Shown in pieces: positions 1 to 7,381 of a stretch of DNA of 19,139 nt. Origin of the DNA: an uncultured Oscillibacter sp. (GTDB lineage Bacteria; Bacillota; Clostridia; Oscillospirales; Oscillospiraceae). The notes beneath the pieces were generated by a model, which worked only from the letters and a program-made list of their open reading frames with translations, did no database searches and had not been told where the DNA came from. Where the stretch lies: positions 1-19,139 of the forward strand of contig CAJUJW010000047.1 in NCBI GenBank assembly GCA_910586735.1, given 5' to 3'. The translations under genes were made by a program, and so were the position numbers. Numbering within the stretch: position 1 is the first letter of the stretch; every line of letters starts with the position of its first letter.

Positions 1-1464
1 GCCCTGGCCCTGATTACCAAGGAGGTCTACTCCTCCCTGTTCATCGGCATCCTGGTGGGCGGCCTGCTGTACTCCAACTTCGCCTTTGAGGGCACCATCC
101 TCCATGTGTTCAACGACGGCCTTGTGGCCTCCGTCACGGACAGCTACAACATGGGCATTCTGATCTTCCTGATCATCCTGGGCGCCATGGTCTGTCTGAT
201 GAACAAGGCGGGCGGTTCCGCCGCCTTCGGCCGCTGGGCCAAGGACCATATCAAGAGCCGCGTCGGGGCCCAGCTGGCCTCCGTGCTTCTGGGCGTGCTG
301 ATTTTCATCGACGACTATTTCAACTGCCTGACCGTGGGCAGCGTCATGCGGCCCATCACGGACAAGCAGAACATCTCCCGGGCCAAGCTGGCCTATATCA
401 TCGACGCCACCGCCGCCCCGGTGTGCATCATCGCTCCCATCAGCTCTTGGGCCGCCGCCGTGGCGGGCTTCGCCGAGGACGGCCAGGGCTTCAACCTCTT
501 CCTGCGGGCCATCCCCTATAACTACTACGCCCTGCTGACCATCGTCATGGTGGTGGGGATGATCCTCATGAAGGTGGAGTTCGGCCCCATGGCGAACTAC
601 GAGAAAAACGCCCTGAAGGGCGACCTCTTCTCCGGCTCCAATCCCTACGCGGGCGCCGCCGACGACGCCCCCGAGGACAAGGGCTCCGTGCTGGACCTGG
701 TGCTGCCCGTGGTGGTGCTGATTATCTGCTGTGTCATCGGCATGATTTACTCCGGCGGCTTCTTCGACGGCGAGGGCTTCATCTCCGCTTTCTCCAACTC
801 CGACGCCTCCGTGGGTCTGATGCTGGGTTCTGCCTTCGCCCTGGTCTTCACCCTGGCCTACTACTTCATCCGCCGCTCCATGACCTTCAAGGAGATGATG
901 GACTGCATCCCCGAGGGCTTCAAGGCCATGGTGCCCGCCATCATGATCCTGACCTTCGCCTGGACCCTGAAGGCCATGACCGACTCCCTGGGCGCCAAGT
1001 TCTTCGTCCGTGACTTCGTCCGGTCCTCCGCCCAGGGCCTCCAGATGATTCTGCCCCTCATCGTGTTCGCCATCGGCTGCCTGCTGGCCTTCGCCACTGG
1101 CACCTCCTGGGGCACCTTCGGCATCCTGATCCCCATCGTGCAGAACGTCTTCTCCATGGACAACCCCATGGCCATCGTCTGCATCTCCGCCTGCATGGCC
1201 GGCGCGGTCTGCGGCGACCACTGCTCCCCCATCTCCGACACCACCATCATGGCCTCTGCGGGCGCCCAGTGCGACCACGTGAACCATGTGTCCACCCAGC
1301 TGCCCTACGCCATCACCTGCGCCGTGGTCTCCGGCGTGACCTACCTCATCGCGGGCATCCTGGTGAGCGTTGGGGCCCCCGGCCTCCTGGGCCTGCCCAT
1401 CGGCATCGTGCTGATGGTTGGAACGCTGTTCGTCCTCCGTTCCAAGAACCAGAGCATCGCTTGA
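1..1464 (+). CDS. NhaC-family Na+/H+ antiporter, 5' truncated by window edge
   Basis: An integral membrane secondary transporter of the NhaC superfamily, expected to exchange Na+ (or an organic cation/acid) against H+. The frame is open from base 1 with no convincing start: the GTG at 55 is in the middle of a hydrophobic segment, so about 487 residues are visible and the N terminus lies outside the window. Seen: many hydrophobic segments, the loop FATGTSWGTFGILIPI and the family hallmark GDHCSPISDTTIMAS near residues 404-418, followed by a His/Gln stretch and two last membrane segments. Codon use is strongly GC-ending. A terminator follows 31 bases after the stop, so it ends its own transcript. 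Family assignment is confident; the actual substrate cannot be read from sequence. Confidence 0.9.
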   Translation, partial: ALALITKEVYSSLFIGILVGGLLYSNFAFEGTILHVFNDGLVASVTDSYNMGILIFLIILGAMVCLMNKAGGSAAFGRWAKDHIKSRVGAQLASVLLGVLIFIDDYFNCLTVGSVMRPITDKQNISRAKLAYIIDATAAPVCIIAPISSWAAAVAGFAEDGQGFNLFLRAIPYNYYALLTIVMVVGMILMKVEFGPMANYEKNALKGDLFSGSNPYAGAADDAPEDKGSVLDLVLPVVVLIICCVIGMIYSGGFFDGEGFISAFSNSDASVGLMLGSAFALVFTLAYYFIRRSMTFKEMMDCIPEGFKAMVPAIMILTFAWTLKAMTDSLGAKFFVRDFVRSSAQGLQMILPLIVFAIGCLLAFATGTSWGTFGILIPIVQNVFSMDNPMAIVCISACMAGAVCGDHCSPISDTTIMASAGAQCDHVNHVSTQLPYAITCAVVSGVTYLIAGILVSVGAPGLLGLPIGIVLMVGTLFVLRSKNQSIA

Positions 1465-1494
1465 GCGGAAAGAACTCCACCTTCTTTCTTCTCT

Positions 1495-1533
1495 CCCGCG
1501 TCCGGTCGCAAGATCGGGCGCGGGGCTTTTTTT
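1495..1533 (+). terminator. Rho-independent terminator after the NhaC-type gene
   Basis: 13-bp stem (1495-1507 with 1512-1524, two mismatch/wobble positions) closed by a GCAA tetraloop, followed by seven T (1527-1533). A clear intrinsic terminator on the plus strand. Confidence 0.9.
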
Positions 1534-1535
1534 GC

Positions 1536-1564
1536 TTGACTTTTCCCTATTGGTGTATTATTAT
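1536..1564 (+). promoter_or_regulatory. Sigma-A type promoter of the traX-like gene
   Basis: TTGACT (1536-1541), 17-base spacer, TATTAT (1559-1564). A TATAAT also lies at 1562-1567 but gives a 20-base spacer. The -10 region is buried in a perfect 30-bp palindrome (1549-1578), so repressor binding there would block the promoter. Confidence 0.75.
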
Positions 1565-1578
1565 AATAATACACCAAT
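1549..1578. promoter_or_regulatory. Perfect 30-bp palindrome, probable repressor operator
   Basis: Left arm ATTGGTGTATTATTA (1549-1563) is followed immediately by its exact reverse complement (1564-1578), with no spacer and no mismatch. It covers the spacer and -10 of the promoter and reaches the expected start site. The GTGTATTA / TAATACAC half-sites resemble operators of YtrA-type GntR repressors, which in Firmicutes control membrane-protein and transporter genes; that link is inference. No GntR gene is in the window. Confidence 0.7.
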
Positions 1579-1616
1579 CTAATAATACAAAATAAACGGA
1601 GAAGGAAGGAGCACCT

Positions 1617-2468
1617 ATGAAGCAAACAAGAACACGAGGGCTCAGCGGCACGGGACTGAAATGGATAGCCCTGGCGCTGATGGTCCTGGACCACATTCAT
1701 TATATGTTCGGCTATACGGGCCGGGTCCCGGTCTGGTTCAGCATGGCGGGGCGGCTGTCCGCGCCGCTGTTCCTGTTCTGCCTGGCGGAGGGCTTTGCCC
1801 ACACCAGCAACAAGAGAAGATATTTTATAAAAGTATATATTATTCATTTGCTCATGTCCGGGCTGCTGTTCCTGATGATAGCCGGCGTCCTCCCGGTGCG
1901 GCCCGACGAGTTCTACCCCAAAAACGGCATGATGACCAGCTTTGCCATTTTGATGGTGGTCTTTCAGGGCATGGACTGGCTGGGGGAGAAGCGCTGGGGC
2001 CCGGGCCTGGCGGCGGTGGCCCTGCCCCTGGCGTGGCCTGTCCTGGCGAGTACGCTCATGGGGATGGTCCCCGCTCTCCAGATGCCCCTGTCCGTCCTGG
2101 GGTATACGTTCCTGCCTATGTGGAACTCGAATCCCGACGCCGGCATCGGCACGATTCTTACGGGGATCCTGCTGTACGGCTTCCGAAAGAAGCGAAGGGT
2201 CCAGGCCGGTGTGTTTGCGGCCTTCACGGTGCTTTATTATTTCTTTTATGCCCTGCTGGTGTTCTCCCGGTTCCCGGAGTTCCATTGGACCATGATGTTC
2301 ACCACCGTCTACGAGTGGTACGGAGCCCTTGCGGCCATCCCGATGCTGTGCTACAATGGAGAGCGGGGCCGGGGGCCGAAGCGGTTCTTCTACGTGTTCT
2401 ACCCGGCCCATGTCTACATCTTATACGCCCTGTCCTGGGCGGCGTATCCCCTCCTGGCAGGGGGCTGA
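1617..2468 (+). CDS. TraX-family integral membrane protein
   Basis: A 283-residue polytopic membrane protein matching the TraX family (named after the F-pilin N-acetylase, but in Firmicutes mostly chromosomal and of unknown role). Seen: N-terminal LKWIALALMVLDHIHYMFG (DHIH near 25-28), the GRLSAPLFLFCLAEGFAHT block (45-63) and about eight hydrophobic segments, all in the usual family order. The ATG at 1617 follows GAAGGAAGGAG with good spacing. It is the first gene behind the palindromic promoter and is followed after 53 bases by an isoprenylcysteine methyltransferase-like gene, probably in one transcript. The stretch 1830-1850 is unusually AT-rich for the gene. No conjugation genes are nearby, so a pilus role is unlikely; it may be a membrane acyltransferase. 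Confidence 0.85.
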   Translation: MKQTRTRGLSGTGLKWIALALMVLDHIHYMFGYTGRVPVWFSMAGRLSAPLFLFCLAEGFAHTSNKRRYFIKVYIIHLLMSGLLFLMIAGVLPVRPDEFYPKNGMMTSFAILMVVFQGMDWLGEKRWGPGLAAVALPLAWPVLASTLMGMVPALQMPLSVLGYTFLPMWNSNPDAGIGTILTGILLYGFRKKRRVQAGVFAAFTVLYYFFYALLVFSRFPEFHWTMMFTTVYEWYGALAAIPMLCYNGERGRGPKRFFYVFYPAHVYILYALSWAAYPLLAGG

Positions 2469-2521
2469 CCGGGCGGGGACGTGTACTTGAACAGGTCCGG
2501 CGGGACCGGGGAGACAGGAAA

Positions 2522-3108
2522 ATGGGATTTCAGATAGCCGGAATCTTGATATTGCTGTTGTTCTATGGGTGCTACTTTGCCAAGATGGCGGCTCAGCGCC
2601 GGAGAGGAATCAGGACCGACCAAATGGGCAGAGGGAAAACCGGCCTGGCCCGGTATATTGAGTGGTCTCTGAAAATTGTAAGCTGTGTGGTCCCCGCCGT
2701 TGAGGCGGCGAGCATCGCCCTTGACACAAGTCTTTTGGACACGACCGCGAGAGCCGCTGGTTTGCTCCTTGGCGGCGCGGGGACCCTGGTGTTTATGATT
2801 TCCGTCATGACCATGGGGGACAGCTGGAGAGCCGGGGTGCCGAAGGAGGAGAGGACCGGGCTTGTCACCGGGGCATTTATCAAATCAGCCGGAACCCCGC
2901 GTTTCTTGGGTTTGACCTGGTATATATTGGAATTGGAACGATGTTCTTCAATTGGGTATTGTGGGCCGTTTCCTGCCTTGGGATGCTTCTGTTCCATTTG
3001 CAGATCGTAAATGTCGAGGAGGCTTTTTTACTGGAAGCCTTTGGAGACGAATACCTGCGCTACAAGAAAAGAGTCTGCCGGTATTTGGGCAGGAGCAGGC
3101 CCGGCTGA
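2522..3108 (+). pseudogene. Isoprenylcysteine carboxyl methyltransferase-like protein, single frameshift
   Basis: Membrane methyltransferase of the ICMT/PEMT-like family (bacterial homologues of the enzyme that methylates prenylcysteine or lipids). The first frame starts at ATG 2522 and carries two hydrophobic segments and the family block MTMGDSWRAGVPKEE. Near 2879-2884 the homology jumps to the -1 frame: there it continues ISRNPAFLGFDLVYIG, a membrane segment, HLQIVNVEEAFL, FGDEYLRYKKRVCRYLG and stops at 3106-3108. Restoring one base near 2880 gives about 195 residues, the usual family length. Without it, translation runs on in the wrong frame to a stop at 3010. No canonical slippery heptamer is visible, so this is a real mutation or a sequencing error rather than programmed frameshifting. 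Follows the traX-like gene by 53 bases. Confidence 0.85.
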
Positions 3109-3131
3109 CGGTGAGGAGAGGAGTTCCCGTG

Positions 3132-4103
3132 ATGCAAACGATTTTTGAAACCCTGCTGACCCTGCTGAACCGGGGGGAGGACTCGGTCCTGGCGACCGTG
3201 GCCTCCGCCCAGGGGTCCACGCCCCGGGGGGCCGGGGCGCAGCTTCTGGCGGGCCGGGAGGGCCTGATTTCCGGGACCATCGGCGGCGGGCCGGGGGAGG
3301 CCCAGGCCCTGGTCCTGGCGGCGGAGTGCCTGGAAAAGAGACGGTCCAACCTCCGCCGCCTGGAGCTCCGCCACGGCGGGGAACTGGACTCCGTCTGCGG
3401 CGGAGAGCAGGAGGTCCTCCTCCAGTTCATCCCCGGAGACAGCGCCGCCTGGAAAGCTCTGGCCCAGGAGGCCCTGGAGCGCCTGGAGGCCCGCCGGGGG
3501 GGCTGGCTGGTTCTGGCGGCGGAGGGGGACCCCGCCCTCCTGGAGGAGGGAAGCCCCGCCTGGGACGGGGCGCGGCTGGTCCTCCCCCTGCCGGTGGGGG
3601 AACGGGTGGTGATCTTCGGCGGAGGGCATTGCGCCCTGGCCCTGGCGCCGGTGTTGCGGAGCGTGGGCTTCCGGGTGGCGGTGTTTGACGACCGGCCCGA
3701 ATTTGCCAGTGCGGAACGCTTCCCGGAGGCCGAGACGGTGGTGTGCCACGACTACACTGACATCGCCGGGGGCCTGGAGCTGACGGCGGAGGACTACGCC
3801 GTGGTCATGACCAGCGGCCACAGCCACGACCTGGAGGTGGAAAACCAGCTGCTGCGACGCCCCCTCCGCTACGTGGGGGTCATGGGCTCCCGGACGAAAA
3901 CCGCCTACGTCAACGGGAAACTCCGGGAGATGGGCGTCCCCGAGGAGGCCATCCAAAAGGTCCACACCCCCATCGGCACCGCCATCAAGGCCGTGACTCC
4001 GGAGGAAATTGCCGTCAGCATCACCGGGGAGCTGATCTATGAGCGGGCTCTCCATCGGGAGGCCGCCGTGCCGCCGCCGCACGGGTGCCCGTCACATTTA
4101 TAA
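3132..4103 (+). CDS. XdhC/CoxI-family molybdoenzyme maturation protein
   Basis: Cytoplasmic XdhC-family protein, 323 residues. XdhC proteins bind the molybdenum cofactor, help its sulfuration and insert it into xanthine-dehydrogenase-type hydroxylases. Seen: N-terminal XdhC domain with GSTPRGAGA (28-36), the GTIGGG loop (48-53) and CGGEQEV (89-95); then a Rossmann domain with VVIFGGGHCA (159-168), FDDRPEF (185-191), TSGHSHD (227-233), GSRTK (252-256) and HTPIG (278-282). ATG 3132 is chosen: GGAG lies 8-9 bases upstream and homology starts there; a longer frame from 2952 only overlaps the upstream gene. It converges on the molybdenum operon and shares its terminator. The Pro/His-rich last 12 residues look unconserved. 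Confidence 0.9.
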   Translation: MQTIFETLLTLLNRGEDSVLATVASAQGSTPRGAGAQLLAGREGLISGTIGGGPGEAQALVLAAECLEKRRSNLRRLELRHGGELDSVCGGEQEVLLQFIPGDSAAWKALAQEALERLEARRGGWLVLAAEGDPALLEEGSPAWDGARLVLPLPVGERVVIFGGGHCALALAPVLRSVGFRVAVFDDRPEFASAERFPEAETVVCHDYTDIAGGLELTAEDYAVVMTSGHSHDLEVENQLLRRPLRYVGVMGSRTKTAYVNGKLREMGVPEEAIQKVHTPIGTAIKAVTPEEIAVSITGELIYERALHREAAVPPPHGCPSHL

Positions 4104-4112
4104 AGTATATAA

Positions 4113-4148
4113 AAAAGCACCCTCCCATGAAACCGGGAGGGTGCTTTT
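4113..4148. terminator. Bidirectional terminator between xdhC-like gene and mogA
   Basis: Perfect 14-bp inverted repeat (4113-4126 with 4135-4148) with GC core GCACCCTCCC, an 8-base loop and A/T runs on both sides (A4111-4116, T4145-4148). It can terminate the plus-strand XdhC transcript and the convergent minus-strand molybdenum operon. Confidence 0.92.
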
Positions 4149-4211
4149 GCGCCGGGAAGACTTCGCTGCCGTCGCTTCAGCTTGGTTTAGCACCAGACAA
4201 CTAGAGCGGAC

Positions 4212-4727
4212 CTAAAGCTCTTTTGGTTGCTTTTCTCTCGAGAAAAGTAACGAACAATCGGCGGGCCCGCCTAACAGCATGTCCAGCCCATGCTCCAGGG
4301 TGGGCAGCACCGCCTCCAGGTTCTCCCGGACCGCCTTGGGGTTGCCGGGGAGGTTGACAATCAGGGTCCCGCCCCGGATGCCCGCCGCCGCCCGAGAGAG
4401 CATGGCCCGGGGGGTGACGGCCAGGGAGGCGGCCCGCATGGCCTCCGGGATGCCGGGGGTCAACCGCTCACAGACGGCCAGGGTGGCCTCCGGGGTCACG
4501 TCCCTGGGAGAGAAGCCGGTGCCCCCGGTGGTGACCACCAGGGCGGCCTCGTCCGCCAGGCGGATCAAGGCGGCCTCAATCTCCGCCCGCTCATCGGGGA
4601 CCAGGGCGGTCTCCACTACCCGATACCCCGATTCCTCCAGCAGAGAGGCCGCCAGGGGCCCCGCCTCATCGGCGCGCTGGCCCTGAAAACTCCGGTCGCT
4701 GACGGTGAGAACCGCGGCTGTGTACAT
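4212..4727 (-). CDS. mogA: MogA/MoaB-type molybdopterin adenylyltransferase
   Basis: Activates molybdopterin by adenylylation (MPT + ATP to MPT-AMP) before metal insertion; cytoplasmic, 171 residues. Seen: LTVSDRS (7-13), TGGTG (67-71), RDVTPEAT (75-82) and NLPGNPKA (125-132), the standard MPT-binding motifs. ATG 4727 is preferred over ATG 4733 because AGGAGG (4735-4740 complement) is 7 bases from the former and only 1 from the latter. It is the last gene of the operon, 11 bases after modC, with its RBS overlapping the modC stop. Odd: after the normal MogA end near residue 157 there is a tail CSLLFSREKQPKEL encoded over a palindrome, which looks like intergenic repeat read as coding sequence. 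Confidence 0.92.
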   Translation of the reverse strand: MYTAAVLTVSDRSFQGQRADEAGPLAASLLEESGYRVVETALVPDERAEIEAALIRLADEAALVVTTGGTGFSPRDVTPEATLAVCERLTPGIPEAMRAASLAVTPRAMLSRAAAGIRGGTLIVNLPGNPKAVRENLEAVLPTLEHGLDMLLGGPADCSLLFSREKQPKEL

Positions 4728-4738
4728 GAACATTCCTC

Positions 4739-5782
4739 CTATTCCAAGAGCATCAAATCCTCCGGCCAGACCGCCGCCCGGAGACGGGTCCGGTCCGGCA
4801 GGGCCTTCCAAGCGCCCCTGGGCAGCTCCATCCAGAGGGAGGGCGCGCCGGGCGCCGCCCCCTCCGGGCACAGGGCCGCCAGGAGCAGGGCCCCCTCCTC
4901 CACGACCCGGACCACCCGGCAGGGGAAGGCGTTGGCCTCCTCCGCCTCCGTCGGATGAACCCGCCCGGCGTGGACGCCCAGGGCCGTGACGCCCTCCCGC
5001 CAGGGGGCGGCGGCCCGGAGAGTCAGCCCCCAGGCCGGGACCTCCACCAGCCCCGGTCCGGGGCCGGGGCGGACGGGAACGCAGTTCCGGCAGCCCATGA
5101 GCCGGGCCGCGCTCACGGTGCCGGGGTTCGCCGCCAGCTCAGCCGTGGTTCGGACGGGGGAGGACCTCCCGTCCTCCAGCAGGCAGACCTGGGGGCAGTT
5201 CCGGCAGACCTCCCCCCGGTCGTGGCTGACCCAGATCACGGGGCCGGGGAAGCGGTCCAGGACCTCCCGGAGCTCCTGCTCCAGCTCCCATTTTAAATAG
5301 GTATCCAGGGCGGAAAAGGGCTCGTCCAGCAGGAGGCATTGGGGTTCCGCCGCCAGAATGCGGGCCAGGGCCGCCCGCTGCCGCTGACCCCCGGAGAGCT
5401 GCCGGGGGTAGAGGTCCCTCTGGCCCTCCAGGCGGAAGAGGGCCAGCAGTTCCGCCGTCCGGGCCCTCCGGCGGGAGCGCTCCAGGCAGACGGCGATGTT
5501 TCGCTCCACCGTCATGTTGGGGAAGAGGGCGTAGTGCTGGAAGAGGAGCCCCACCCGCCGCCGCTGGGGCGGGAGGTTCACCCCCGCCTCGCTGTCAAAG
5601 AGGACCCGCCCGTCCAGGACCACCCGGCCCAGGTCCGGCCTGTCGACCCCGGCGATGCATTTCAAGGTGGCGCTCTTCCCGCAGCCGGAGGCCCCCAGCA
5701 GGGCCAGGGCTGTCTCCGCCGTGAGGTCCACGTCCAGAAGGAAGTCCCCATAGCGCTTTTGTATCCGCACCGTCAGGGCCAT
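4739..5782 (-). CDS. modC: Molybdate ABC transporter ATP-binding protein
   Basis: Cytoplasmic ATPase driving ModAB molybdate import, 347 residues. Seen: Walker A GASGCGKS (30-37), Q-loop FQ (81-82), signature LSGGQRQRAALAR (129-141), Walker B LLLDEP (150-155), D-loop SALD (157-160), switch histidine H187, then the MGCRNC segment typical of ModC and a C-terminal TOBE-like domain (about 260-347) that in the family binds oxyanion for feedback. Start ATG 5782 overlaps the end of modB by 10 bases, indicating translational coupling. Unusual Cys enrichment after the H-loop: C193, C196 and C200, then the GCRNC pair. The length and neighbours fit molybdate/tungstate rather than sulfate transport. Confidence 0.93.
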   Translation of the reverse strand: MALTVRIQKRYGDFLLDVDLTAETALALLGASGCGKSATLKCIAGVDRPDLGRVVLDGRVLFDSEAGVNLPPQRRRVGLLFQHYALFPNMTVERNIAVCLERSRRRARTAELLALFRLEGQRDLYPRQLSGGQRQRAALARILAAEPQCLLLDEPFSALDTYLKWELEQELREVLDRFPGPVIWVSHDRGEVCRNCPQVCLLEDGRSSPVRTTAELAANPGTVSAARLMGCRNCVPVRPGPGPGLVEVPAWGLTLRAAAPWREGVTALGVHAGRVHPTEAEEANAFPCRVVRVVEEGALLLAALCPEGAAPGAPSLWMELPRGAWKALPDRTRLRAAVWPEDLMLLE

Positions 5783-6441
5783 GAGCGCCCCTCCTTCCGC
5801 TCCAGCAGGTTCACCGCCAGCAGCACCGCCGCGGACAGCCCCAGGTTCACCAGCACCCAGCGGAGGGCCAGGCCGTCCTGCCCCGTGCGCCAGAGCTGGT
5901 AGACGGTGGTGGAGATGGTGGCGGTCCGGCCCGGCGTGTACCCGGCCACCATGGACGTGGCCCCGTACTCCCCCAGGGCCCTGGCGAAGGACAGCACCGT
6001 CCCCGCCAGAATGCCCTGGCGGCACACGGGCATTTGAATCCGCCAGAAAATGTAGGCGTCGCTGAGCCCCAGGGTCCGGCCCGCCTGAATCAGGGTCTCG
6101 TCGAAGGACTCGAAAGCCCCCCGGGCGGTGCGGTACATCAGGGGGAAGCTGACCGCCACGGCGGCGATGACGCCGGACTGCCAGGTCATGGTCAGCCGGA
6201 GGCCGAAGGTCTCCCAGACCCAGCCCCCCAGAGGCCGCCGGGGCCCCAGGACCAGCAGAAGCAGCCAGCCCACCACCGTGGGCGGCAGCACCAGGGGCAG
6301 GGTGAGGACCACATCCAGGACGCCCTTCACCAGCCGGGGGGCCCCGGCGATGAAGCGGGCGGCGAAAACGCCCAGGAAGAACACCAGCGCCGTGGCCGCG
6401 GCGGCGACGCGGATGGAGTTGTACAGGGGGAACCAGTCCAT
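5773..6441 (-). CDS. modB: Molybdate ABC transporter permease
   Basis: Inner-membrane channel subunit of the ModABC importer, 222 residues. Seen: about five hydrophobic segments and the ATPase-contacting EAA-type loop around ESFDETLIQAGRTLGLSDA, plus the family blocks LPLVLPPTVVGWLLL and ALGEYGATSMVAGYTPGRT, the latter strongly conserved in ModB. ATG 6441 is chosen over upstream in-frame starts: GGAGGG lies 6 bases before it and MDWFPL is the usual beginning. It starts 17 bases after the modA stop and overlaps modC by 10 bases. Confidence 0.94.
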   Translation of the reverse strand: MDWFPLYNSIRVAAAATALVFFLGVFAARFIAGAPRLVKGVLDVVLTLPLVLPPTVVGWLLLLVLGPRRPLGGWVWETFGLRLTMTWQSGVIAAVAVSFPLMYRTARGAFESFDETLIQAGRTLGLSDAYIFWRIQMPVCRQGILAGTVLSFARALGEYGATSMVAGYTPGRTATISTTVYQLWRTGQDGLALRWVLVNLGLSAAVLLAVNLLERKEGRSWP

Positions 6442-6458
6442 AGGGGACCCTCCGTGAA

Positions 6459-7283
6459 TCAAGAATTTGGGGACGTGAAACCCACGCTCTCAAAGACGGG
6501 GAGGCCGCCGCCGGCCGCCCCCAGCCAGGTGAGGAAGTCCAGGGCCGGGCCGTAACAGGCGGTGTTTTTCATCACGGCGGCGGGGTAGATCACCTGGCCG
6601 CACATGTCCGGCGTGGCGGTGTCCGCCACCTCCAGCCCGGCGGAGAAGGCGTCCGTGGCGTAGATGATCCCGCAGTCCACGGTCCCCTCGGCCACCTGGG
6701 TGGTGACCTCCTTGACGTTGGAGCCGTAGGTCAGGACCCCGGCGTCGTTCAGGGCGGCCTCGTCCAGGCCGTAACAGGCGAAGATCTCCTGGGTGTACTG
6801 GCCCACGGGCACGTCCTCGTTGCCGATGGCCAGGAGGATGTTCCCGGCCTCCAGGGCGGTCCTCAAGCCGTCGAAGCTGTGGAGACCCGCCGGGTTTCCC
6901 TCCGGCACCGTCAGGACCACCTTGTTCTCCAGCAGGTTGAAGCGTGAGTCTGACGCCACAAAGTCCAGGCCTTCGGTGTTCACGTCCGGCCTGGCGGCGT
7001 CCAGCTGGTTCATCTGCTTCTGCCCGGCGGAAATGAAAATGTCGCACGCCGCCCCCTCCTCAATCTGGGTCTTGAGGGTGCCGGAGGAGTCGAAGTTGAA
7101 CACCAGGGTAACGTTGGGATGGTCCTCCCGGTAGCGCTCGCCCGCCTCCGTCAGCGTCTCCTGAAGGGAGGCGGCGGCGAAGACCGTCAGCTCGGCCTTG
7201 GCAGCGGCAGACGTGCCGTCTCCCTTGGGACCGCAGGCGGGGAGGAGGAGCAGGACCAGCAAAAGGGGGAGCAGTCGTTTCAT
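6459..7283 (-). CDS. modA: Molybdate-binding lipoprotein, ABC transporter substrate-binding protein
   Basis: Extracellular lipid-anchored receptor that hands molybdate (or tungstate) to ModBC; 274 residues. Seen: lipoprotein signal MKRLLPLLL...LLPAC with lipobox Cys17, a short Gly/Ser/Ala linker, then the mature start LTVFAAASLQETL (32-44), the FNFDSSGTLKTQIEEGA block (62-78), CDIFISAG, and TEGLDFVASDSRFNLLENK-type ModA core. These match the ModA family in order and spacing. ATG 7283 has GAGG 5-8 bases upstream. A 98-base gap separates it from the upstream gene; it holds a GC-rich hairpin and a TTTATAAAGTATAT stretch that could supply an internal promoter, though no good -35 is seen. Confidence 0.94.
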   Translation of the reverse strand: MKRLLPLLLVLLLLPACGPKGDGTSAAAKAELTVFAAASLQETLTEAGERYREDHPNVTLVFNFDSSGTLKTQIEEGAACDIFISAGQKQMNQLDAARPDVNTEGLDFVASDSRFNLLENKVVLTVPEGNPAGLHSFDGLRTALEAGNILLAIGNEDVPVGQYTQEIFACYGLDEAALNDAGVLTYGSNVKEVTTQVAEGTVDCGIIYATDAFSAGLEVADTATPDMCGQVIYPAAVMKNTACYGPALDFLTWLGAAGGGLPVFESVGFTSPNS

Positions 7284-7381
7284 AGCGGCCTCGCTTTCAA
7301 ATATACTTTATAAAAGATTTGCGCCCCGCCCGGGCCTACCCCAGGAAACGCCGCCGCAAACCGGGGGCGGCGCGTCGTCCC

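Noticed and set aside
2876..2886. Programmed -1 frameshift in the ICMT-like gene
   Set aside because: No X-XXY-YYZ slippery heptamer in frame and no clear downstream pseudoknot seen.
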